Assembly (NCBI GenBank): GCA_015059965.1
Contig: SUZM01000013.1
Coordinates: forward strand, 1-64,000
DNA: 64,000 nt
Reading direction: 5' to 3'
DNA from: Rikenellaceae bacterium
GTDB taxonomy: Bacteria; Bacteroidota; Bacteroidia; Bacteroidales; Rikenellaceae
Positions within the stretch are counted from its first letter, which is position 1; each line of letters starts with the position of its first letter. Of the stretch, positions 57,691 to 64,000 are shown one piece after another. The position numbers and the translations under genes were made by a program. The notes beneath the pieces are model-generated. The model was given only the letters and a program-made list of their open reading frames with translations, did no database searches and had not been told where the DNA came from.

Positions 57691-59001
57691 ATGGGTAACT
57701 TCATGAAAAAACTGCTGGTCGAGGACTGGGTGGTGGTTATGCTCTCCATTCCCCTGCTGATCCTGGCCGCCTGTGGACAATACCTGCCCACGATCTCCAT
57801 CCCGTCGGATATGAGCGAGGCCTCGTCGTGGGGCAAGATTGCCATGCTCTTCGTCATCGCCCTGGTGACCCTCTTCGCCGGCAACAAGCTCCTGAGCCGC
57901 CCCATGAAGGGCATGCTGCGCTCGTTCATCGTCGTATTCATCATCGCCGCCCTGGCCATGTGGATCGGCTCGAACAAGTTCATCAAGTCGGAGCTGGGCC
58001 TGGAGCCCGTATTCTTCTCGGTGATCTTCGGTCTGATCATCCGCAACGCCTACCACATCCCCGAGTGGCTGAAGCCCGCCATCCAGAGCGAGTTCTACAT
58101 CAAGATCGGTGTGGTATGCCTCGGCGCCACGATCATGATCAGCGACGTGCTGAAGTCGGGTACCGTAGGTCTGCTGCAGGCCCTGATTATCGTTACGATC
58201 GTCTGGTTCTTCGCCTACATCGTCTCGCGCAAGGTCTTTAAGGTGGAGCGTGCCACGGCCATGACCCTCTCGAGTGGTGTGACGATCTGCGGTGTGTCGG
58301 CCTGTATCACGGCCGCCGGTGTGGCTGGTACGGAGAAGAAGAGCCTCTCGTACATCGTTTCGGTGGTGCTGATCGTGGTGGTTCCGATGATCTACCTCAT
58401 GCCCTGGCTGGCCGAGATGATCGTGCCGCTGCTCTCGAACGATATCGAGGTACAGCAGGAGATCGCCGGTGCCTGGATCGGCGGTACGATCGACACGACG
58501 AGCGGTGTGGCCGCCTCGTCGGAGATGGCCTTCGCCCACATCAGCGACCAGTCGAACAAGATTGCCGTGATCGTGAAGGCTACGCAGAACGTACTCATTG
58601 GCGTGGTGGCCTTCTTCATCGCCCTCTACCTCTCGACCAAGGGTGAGGGGGGACAGAAGCAGCGTCCTTCGCTCAAGATCGTATGGGACAAGTTCCCGAA
58701 GTTCATCCTGGCCTTCGTGGTCGCCTCGCTCGTCTTCTCGCTCCTGAAGGAGGCCGACCTGCTGACCCCGAATCCCAAAGGTAAGCTGATTGAGACCTCG
58801 CTGGCCAAGACCATGTCCACCCTCTTCTTCTCGCTGGCCTTCGTCTGCATCGGTCTCGATACGCGCCTGAAGGATATCGTCTCGAAGGAGAACCGCTCGA
58901 CGCTCTACGCCTTCCTGACGGCCCAGTGCTTCAACATCGTGGCTACGTTCCTCGTTGCCTGGCTGCTCTTCGGTGTGGTTAAGCCCACCTTCGGCTGGTA
59001 G
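57691..59001 (+). CDS. YeiH family putative sulfate/anion exporter
   Basis: A 436-residue inner-membrane protein with ten to twelve helices, matching the YeiH/UPF0324 pattern: FGLIIRN, a CLGATIMISDVL segment, the signature SSGVTICGVSACITAAGV, then IGGTIDTTSGVAASS and a C-terminal LAFVCIGLDTRLKDI. Members are proposed sulfate or sulfite exporters, and a related protein is linked to taurine metabolism. Direct transport data are limited, so the substrate stays open. Downstream a perfect bidirectional hairpin at 59072-59112 separates it from the convergent DUF4435 gene. Confidence 0.88.
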   Translation: MGNFMKKLLVEDWVVVMLSIPLLILAACGQYLPTISIPSDMSEASSWGKIAMLFVIALVTLFAGNKLLSRPMKGMLRSFIVVFIIAALAMWIGSNKFIKSELGLEPVFFSVIFGLIIRNAYHIPEWLKPAIQSEFYIKIGVVCLGATIMISDVLKSGTVGLLQALIIVTIVWFFAYIVSRKVFKVERATAMTLSSGVTICGVSACITAAGVAGTEKKSLSYIVSVVLIVVVPMIYLMPWLAEMIVPLLSNDIEVQQEIAGAWIGGTIDTTSGVAASSEMAFAHISDQSNKIAVIVKATQNVLIGVVAFFIALYLSTKGEGGQKQRPSLKIVWDKFPKFILAFVVASLVFSLLKEADLLTPNPKGKLIETSLAKTMSTLFFSLAFVCIGLDTRLKDIVSKENRSTLYAFLTAQCFNIVATFLVAWLLFGVVKPTFGW

Positions 59002-59071
59002 CCGCCCAACCCGACAACGGGTACACATACGGCTCCGAGAATCACCAACTCTTTCTCAGAGCACATCACCT

Positions 59072-59112
59072 AAAAGAGGCTGTCCGACGAGTCGTGTCGG
59101 ACAGTCTCTTTT
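59072..59112. terminator. Bidirectional terminator between YeiH and DUF4435 genes
   Basis: A 17-base arm starting AAAAGAGGCTGTCC at 59072-59088 pairs with 59096-59112 with a single G-T wobble. It has T-runs in both directions. Confidence 0.9.
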
Positions 59113-59138
59113 CATAGAGGGGGCATCGAGAGGCGCGA

Positions 59139-60257
59139 TCACTTCAGCCCCCGAAGGTCGCGCAACTCCTTCAGGCGCTTGGTTAATGGGAGGCGGAGGG
59201 TGGAGTCGGCCGGGATCTCGCCGCGGCGCCGCATGGCCTCGATCGTACTCCGCACATACGCCTCGATGCGGCGGTGCAGGCGCTTGTAGAGCCAGCACTC
59301 GGTATAGTTGTCGTTGTCGAGCAACACATCGCGGATCGACCGCTGGGCATTCTTATAGTTGCTCATCTCGTTATTGAAGGCCACCCCGCGCTTCTTCGAG
59401 GAGTGGATCTTCTCGATCGAGAGGCGGCGCAGCTGCTCGCAGACGGTCTGCAGGAGAACCATCACCACCGAGTCCATCAGCGTATGGCCGTGCATGAAGA
59501 GGTAGGTGTGGTCGGGTCGCAGGCCCCGCTCGGCCAGTTCGGCGCCATAGCTGACGACCCGGTCGGCGAGCTCGGGATGCTTCGTTGCAAGGCGCTTGCA
59601 GGTGCGCTCCACCTGGCGCGAGAGCCAGTCGAGGGTGGCCTGTCCGTTATTGGCGAGCTCGAGGTAGTGCAAGCGCACCGTATTCTTGAAATCGACGAGC
59701 GTATAGACGTGCTGCACATCGGCCCGTGCCGAATAGACGTACCACAGAAAGGCGGGATAGATGCGGCAGGAGTACTCGGCCATGAAGCGCACGAAGTCGA
59801 AGATTCGGGTATCATTTTTGGTAGCCTTGACACAGACGTTGTGCAGGGTCTCGGCGTAGCAGAGGAAATTCTCGGTGGCGTAGGCGTAGGTGTGGAAGAG
59901 GTAGGGCGACCCGTTCACGAGCTGCGACTGCTCGGTGGCCCCCTGCATCAGGTAGTCGAAGTCGGCATCCATGCACAGGAGCAGATCCTCGCCGGCCGAG
60001 GGCAACATGCTCAAGAGCACCTTTTTGCCCTTGGGCAGATCCTCGCGGTTGGGCACCGAGATCTCGAAGCGCAGGTAGGGGTTCTGGAAATGGTCGAAGA
60101 TCGAGCGCCAGAAGGCGACATCGTCATACCCCTCGACAAAGACGCGCACGACCCGTTTCGACGAGCCGTCGGGCAGCGGAGGCGGCAACTCCCCACCGGC
60201 CGCACGTCGCCAAAAAGGCACCAAGCGCTTTAATTTTTCAATAAAACCACCCTTCAT
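59139..60257 (-). CDS. DUF4435 protein, TOPRIM-like
   Basis: A 372-residue cytosolic protein. VVRVFVEGYDDVAFWRSIFD (about 34-53) and LLLCMDADFDYLM (about 92-104) match the Glu and DxD motifs of the DUF4435/TOPRIM-like fold found in nuclease- and OLD-type proteins. The rest is helical, with a basic C-terminal third. DUF4435 proteins occur beside ATPases in defence loci, but here the gene stands alone between core genes. Its start is supported by a promoter at 60265-60296. Enzymatic activity is not shown by sequence. Confidence 0.82.
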   Translation of the reverse strand: MKGGFIEKLKRLVPFWRRAAGGELPPPLPDGSSKRVVRVFVEGYDDVAFWRSIFDHFQNPYLRFEISVPNREDLPKGKKVLLSMLPSAGEDLLLCMDADFDYLMQGATEQSQLVNGSPYLFHTYAYATENFLCYAETLHNVCVKATKNDTRIFDFVRFMAEYSCRIYPAFLWYVYSARADVQHVYTLVDFKNTVRLHYLELANNGQATLDWLSRQVERTCKRLATKHPELADRVVSYGAELAERGLRPDHTYLFMHGHTLMDSVVMVLLQTVCEQLRRLSIEKIHSSKKRGVAFNNEMSNYKNAQRSIRDVLLDNDNYTECWLYKRLHRRIEAYVRSTIEAMRRRGEIPADSTLRLPLTKRLKELRDLRGLK

Positions 60258-60264
60258 AGTAAGA

Positions 60265-60296
60265 CAAAGTTAATATTTTTCGTAAATTTGCGCAAA
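60265..60296 (-). promoter_or_regulatory. Promoter of the DUF4435 gene, overlapping a divergent -7 box
   Basis: On the minus strand TTTG at 60296-60293 and TAACTTTG at 60272-60265 are spaced by 20 bases. On the plus strand TAAATTTG at 60283-60290 could be the -7 element of the SUI1 gene, so the two promoters overlap face to face. Confidence 0.75.
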
Positions 60297-60357
60297 ATAG
60301 TGGCGCAAAATCTTTCAAAAAGAGGAAGATTCGGCCACAAAAAAGAGGTTAAACACC

Positions 60358-60702
60358 ATGGAAAACGACTGGAAAGCCCGTCTGGGCATGGTCTACTCGA
60401 CCAACCCCGACTTTCAATACCAAACCGACCAGGAGCCCGAGGCCGAGACCCTGCCCCCTGCCCGGCAGGAGTTGCGCGTATGGCTCGACCGCAAGCACCG
60501 CGCCGGCAAGGTGGCGACCCTTGTCAAGGGATTTGTGGGCCGCGACGAGGATCTGCAGGCCCTGGCCAAAGAGCTGAAAGCGAAGTGCGGCGTCGGAGGA
60601 TCGGCCAAAGAGGGCGAGATCCTGATTCAGGGCGACCACCGCGACCGCGTGGTGGCGCTCCTTACGCAAAAGGGCTACAAATGCAAAAAAGCCGGAAGCT
60701 GA
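60358..60702 (+). CDS. SUI1/YciH family translation factor
   Basis: A 114-residue bacterial homologue of eukaryotic eIF1. The SUI1 domain (about 38-112) reads LRVWLDRKHRAGKVATLVKGFVG, LAKELKAKCGVGGSAKEGEILIQGDHRDRVVALL and KGYKCKKAG. In eukaryotes eIF1 monitors start-codon choice; bacterial YciH proteins bind 30S subunits and are thought to influence initiation fidelity. It is followed 50 bases later by the outer-membrane protein gene. Confidence 0.93.
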   Translation: MENDWKARLGMVYSTNPDFQYQTDQEPEAETLPPARQELRVWLDRKHRAGKVATLVKGFVGRDEDLQALAKELKAKCGVGGSAKEGEILIQGDHRDRVVALLTQKGYKCKKAGS

Positions 60703-60752
60703 GTTTTGAATTGAGTGCAATAACTCGGATTACCCAATAACCCCTGACCGAT

Positions 60753-63686
60753 TTGAACCGTTTTACCCGCATACTGCTTCTGCTCATCGTTCTGCTGACG
60801 GCCGAACGCGCCTCGGCACAGTACTACACCTGGGGAGCCGACCCCGTGGGGCTGAAGTGGCGCTCGGTAAAGAGCGACGACGTGCGGATCATCTACCCCG
60901 ACACGGCCGAGTCCTACGCCGCGCGGACACTCTTTACGGTGGAGCGGATCAAACCCTACATCAGCTACGGATTCCGCCACGATGCCATGCGCATCCCCTT
61001 TGTGATGCACCCCGAGAACTTCCAATCGAACGGGTTGGTGATGTGGCTCCCGAAACGTGTCGAGTTCCTCACCTCACCCGCCGTGGAGAGCTACTCGATG
61101 CCGTGGTACAAGCAACTCTCGGCCCACGAGTACCGCCACGCCGTGCAGTACAACAACCTGAACCAAGGGGTGATCAAGGTCCTGAGCTACCTGCTCGGAC
61201 AGCAGGGTTCGACCGTCGGCCTGCTCTTCCTGCCGATCTGGCTCCTGGAGGGTGATGCCGTGCTGTCGGAGACCCAGATGTCGTCGTTCGGACGCGGCCT
61301 GCAACCGGCCTTCACCCTCGAATACCGCGCCTTGGGTCGCGAGGTGCTGCGGCGCAAAAACTCCGACAAGTGGTTCTGCGGTTCGTTCCTCGACTTCACA
61401 CCCGACCACTACCGCCTGGGCTACCAGATTGCCGCCTACTCCTACAACCACTACGGCGAGAACATCTGGGACAAGGTGGCCTGGTACGGCGTGCGCAACC
61501 CCTATGTCCTCTTCACGGTGAGCACCGCCCTCTCGAAGTTCTACTCCACGAACGTCAACAAACTCTTCCACGCCACCTTCGAGGAGCTGAACGACTACTG
61601 GGACTCCCTGCCCGAGGTAACCCCCACCACGACCCCCATTCACGAACTCCCGGGACGAAACCACACCCTCTACCAGTGGCCCGTGGCGAAGAACGACTCC
61701 ACGCTCATCGCCCTGAAATCGGCGCTGAACCGCCCCTCACGCCTCGTAGAGGTCGATCTGAAGAGCGGCCGCGAAAAGAAGATGCCCTACACGGGCTACC
61801 TCTCGTCGCGCCCCGAGATCAGCGAGAACGGCCGCCTCTGGTGGACCGAGTACCGGCGCTCGCTCTTCTTCGAGCAACGCGTGAACTCGCGCCTCTGCTT
61901 CCTCAATGCCGACAGCCGCAAGCCCCGCACCCTGAAGGGGGTGCGTAACGCCCTCTACGCCACCCCGATCCCCAACGGCATCGCCTGGGTGGAGTACACG
62001 CCCGACGGCCGCTATACGCTCATCAAACGCATCGGGAGCCGCGACGAGCGCCTCACCGTGCCCCACTTCAAGGAGGTGCACGGCCTGGCGTGGGACAACC
62101 TCACCGAGCAGTTCTACCTGCTGATCACCGACGACGACGGCATGTGGATCGCCACCTTCACCCCCGAGGGCGAGTTCACCCCCCTGACCCGGGGCGACTA
62201 CGTCACCCTGACGAACCTCAAGGCCCGCGACGGCGTGCTCTACTACGGTTCGATCCGCTCGGGGCGCGACGAGGCCCACTGCTACGACCTGGGCCGCCGA
62301 AAGGAGTACCGCCTCACGGAGTCGAAATATGGCGCCTTCGCCCCCACCCCCATCGGCGATTCGACCCTGGTGGTGAGCGACTACACCCGCGCCGGCTACC
62401 GCCTGGCCGCACAACCCCTCTCCACCCGCTTCGAGAGCCCCGCAGGAAGGCTCCCGGTAAACCTGGTCAATCCGCCCCGCAAACGGTGGGAGGTGATCAA
62501 CCTCGACACGGTGCGCTTCACGCAGAACGACTCGCTGCAACTCGCCTCCGTGCATCGCAGCAAACGCTATCGCAAGGGGCTGAACCTCTTCAAGGTACAC
62601 AGCTGGATGCCCCTGTCGATGAACCCCTTCGATCTAATTGACGAACACAACGTGGCCATCAACTGGGGAGCCACCCTGCTCTCGCAGAACCTGCTCTCGA
62701 ATACCGAGGCCTTCTTCTCGTGGGGCTATAACACCACCGAGGGGTCGCTCTTCCAACTCGGCCTCCGCTACTTCGGCCTCGGCCCCACGATTGAGATCGC
62801 GGGAAGCTACGGCGGTACGCAGAGCATCTACTCGCTGGCCCAGTTCAACCCCATAACCGACAAGATCGAGAGCCAGGCCATCCCGAACCTCGACCGCTAC
62901 TACTCGCTCTCGGCCGGCATCCTCTTCCCCTTCTACTTCGACCGCGGCTACCACATCCGCCAACTCTCCTTCTCCGCGATGTGGAACTACACGAACGGCC
63001 TGGTGGCCAAGCTCGGCGAGATCCGCTACAACGAGGTGACGGGCAGCATCTCCAACATCGGCCACATCGGCTACAGCGAGGGGCTCCACAAGCTCCAGTT
63101 CGGCATCGGCTACTCGAATCAGGTGCGCACCTCCACGCGCGAATTTGTCCCCCGCTGGGGCTATACGCTCAACGTGGACTACGCGCTGAACCCCTCGAAC
63201 GGCTCGTTCAGCGACCTGATCTCCCTGTTCGGGCGCTTCTACCTGCCGGGCATCACCCGCCCCCACTCGCTGATGGTGGCCCTGAACTACCAGACCTCGA
63301 TCGGCGGATTCCACACCCCCGACGGCCAGGCGATGCTGACCTACAAATCGACCCGCCTGCTGCCCCACAGCTACTCCTCAAGCTCGATCCGCAGTGACCG
63401 CTACTTCGCCGCCTCGATAAACTACCAGTTGCCGATCTGGTACCCCGAGGGGGGTATCACCTCGGTGATCTACTTCAAGCGTATCCGCCTGAACGTGGGC
63501 TTCGACTATGCCCACTACCGCCTGGGCAACGACTGGATGCGGCTGAATGCCTACGGCGGCGACCTGCTGCTGGACATGAACATCTTCCGCCAGCCCGACT
63601 CGGCCACCTCTACCCTCAAGATCTCGGTTTACAAACCCCGACACGGCTCGGTGTGGGTGGGAGCCGGCATCGGACTTCCCTTCTAA
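60753..63686 (+). CDS. Outer-membrane protein: gluzincin-like peptidase, beta-propeller and beta-barrel
   Basis: A 977-residue envelope protein. The start codon is TTG at 60753, which opens a good signal peptide (ILLLLIVLLTAERASAQ). Residues about 25-290 are like a thermolysin-clan peptidase: HEYRH at 125-129 (HExxH) and WLLEGDA with Glu 166 as the likely third ligand. Residues about 300-590 contain TolB/WD40-like beta repeats (SRPEISENGRLWWTEYRR; TPDGRYTLIKRIGS). Residues about 620-977 are a 16-strand-like barrel region with alternating strands and the end GSVWVGAGIGLPF. It may act on exported proteins or on outer-membrane assembly; substrates are unknown. Confidence 0.85.
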   Translation: MNRFTRILLLLIVLLTAERASAQYYTWGADPVGLKWRSVKSDDVRIIYPDTAESYAARTLFTVERIKPYISYGFRHDAMRIPFVMHPENFQSNGLVMWLPKRVEFLTSPAVESYSMPWYKQLSAHEYRHAVQYNNLNQGVIKVLSYLLGQQGSTVGLLFLPIWLLEGDAVLSETQMSSFGRGLQPAFTLEYRALGREVLRRKNSDKWFCGSFLDFTPDHYRLGYQIAAYSYNHYGENIWDKVAWYGVRNPYVLFTVSTALSKFYSTNVNKLFHATFEELNDYWDSLPEVTPTTTPIHELPGRNHTLYQWPVAKNDSTLIALKSALNRPSRLVEVDLKSGREKKMPYTGYLSSRPEISENGRLWWTEYRRSLFFEQRVNSRLCFLNADSRKPRTLKGVRNALYATPIPNGIAWVEYTPDGRYTLIKRIGSRDERLTVPHFKEVHGLAWDNLTEQFYLLITDDDGMWIATFTPEGEFTPLTRGDYVTLTNLKARDGVLYYGSIRSGRDEAHCYDLGRRKEYRLTESKYGAFAPTPIGDSTLVVSDYTRAGYRLAAQPLSTRFESPAGRLPVNLVNPPRKRWEVINLDTVRFTQNDSLQLASVHRSKRYRKGLNLFKVHSWMPLSMNPFDLIDEHNVAINWGATLLSQNLLSNTEAFFSWGYNTTEGSLFQLGLRYFGLGPTIEIAGSYGGTQSIYSLAQFNPITDKIESQAIPNLDRYYSLSAGILFPFYFDRGYHIRQLSFSAMWNYTNGLVAKLGEIRYNEVTGSISNIGHIGYSEGLHKLQFGIGYSNQVRTSTREFVPRWGYTLNVDYALNPSNGSFSDLISLFGRFYLPGITRPHSLMVALNYQTSIGGFHTPDGQAMLTYKSTRLLPHSYSSSSIRSDRYFAASINYQLPIWYPEGGITSVIYFKRIRLNVGFDYAHYRLGNDWMRLNAYGGDLLLDMNIFRQPDSATSTLKISVYKPRHGSVWVGAGIGLPF

Positions 63687-63984
63687 GTCTTGGGGATTTT
63701 TTCGCGGGCGCCTATATACGCGATTACACAATCGGGAGCGAAATTCACCTTTCTCACCTTTTTACTCACGGCCGAACGCCGAGTTTGTAGGTGCGGACGG
63801 GGGCCGACCGAAGAATTGCGATGCTTTTTTCGGCCCGAGGCAATAAATTCGCCTTGCAAGAGTTCTCTTTATGGGTGCTAATATTCAAAGAATATTATTC
63901 ACTGCGTAAAAAATTTTGAATTTTGAATTCTGAATTTTGAATTTTCACTACCTTTGTCCCAAATAACCCATTCAATTTAGCGAA
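63687..63984. other. Intergenic stretch before the right-edge gene
   Basis: No gene is visible. The right part (about 63873-63935) is another copy of the AT-rich interspersed repeat (AATATTCAAAGAATATTATTC ...), which runs into the 45-base promoter block. Confidence 0.6.
63912..63956 (+). repeat. 45-base AT-rich promoter block, copy B
   Basis: Identical over 45 bases to the minus strand of 20192-20236. It includes TTTG at 63926-63929 and TACCTTTG at 63949-63956 with 19 bases between them, a complete promoter for the gene starting at 63985. Confidence 0.85.
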
Positions 63985-64000
63985 ATGGCCCAAAGAAAAG
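63985..64000 (+). CDS. Start of a gene cut by the window edge
   Basis: An ATG at 63985 begins MAQRK and the window ends. The promoter at 63926-63956 lies 28 bases upstream and supports a real start. Nothing can be said about the product. Confidence 0.5.

Overview
The window looks like the chromosome of a Bacteroidales bacterium, most like Alistipes or another Rikenellaceae. The support is the GC-rich core genes, TAnnTTTG (-7) promoter elements with TTTG (-33) boxes about 19-20 bases upstream, a primary sigma factor of the short Bacteroidetes RpoD type, OstA-like, DUF5683 and YeiH proteins, many lipoproteins with a Cys after a short signal peptide, and SusE/F-like carbohydrate-binding folds. 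The genus is an inference; no rRNA is present. The only RNA gene I can support is tRNA-Arg(ACG).

The window splits into a lower-GC accessory segment (1 to about 9,170), a GC-rich core (about 9,280 to 40,392), a second lower-GC accessory block directly behind mnmE (40,393 to about 44,965) and more core DNA to the right end.

The first accessory segment is the most unusual part. Behind the edge of an AAA-ATPase gene and two or three unrecognised genes, a compact same-strand cluster (2,804-7,657) encodes a WYL-domain regulator, a uracil-DNA-glycosylase-like protein, a stand-alone FtsK gamma winged helix, a minimal FtsK motor ATPase, a second FtsK-gamma protein fused to an unknown helical domain, and a shrunken relative of DNA polymerase III alpha that lacks the catalytic aspartates. 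It reads as replication and segregation parts rebuilt into something else, and I know no described system with this composition. It is followed by two copies of a roughly 285-base, highly structured, apparently covarying DNA/RNA module that bracket a rhodanese lipoprotein gene.

The first core block carries threonine aldolase, a large surface GH13 alpha-amylase, a NamZ-type muramidase, two unknown surface lipoproteins, a methyltransferase/U32 pair, serS, DedA, ferredoxin, rpoD, HtrA, an envelope operon of two SurA-like chaperones plus OstA, a CPBP protease, and parAB-DUF5683-MltD-mnmE. A phased repeat array with DnaA-box-like 9-mers lies just upstream of parA. The block behind mnmE holds an ECF sigma/partner pair flanked by 54-base direct repeats, then AraC, GNAT and EamA genes. 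The right core holds a GH28 enzyme, prfB, phoA, ung, htpG, tRNA-Arg, a TlpA-like lipoprotein, ruvC-lpxD, coaD, a porin next to a YeiH transporter, a DUF4435 protein, a SUI1 factor and a peptidase/propeller/barrel outer-membrane protein. AT-rich interspersed repeats recur in the intergenic DNA, including one 45-base promoter-bearing block that is identical at two places 44 kb apart.
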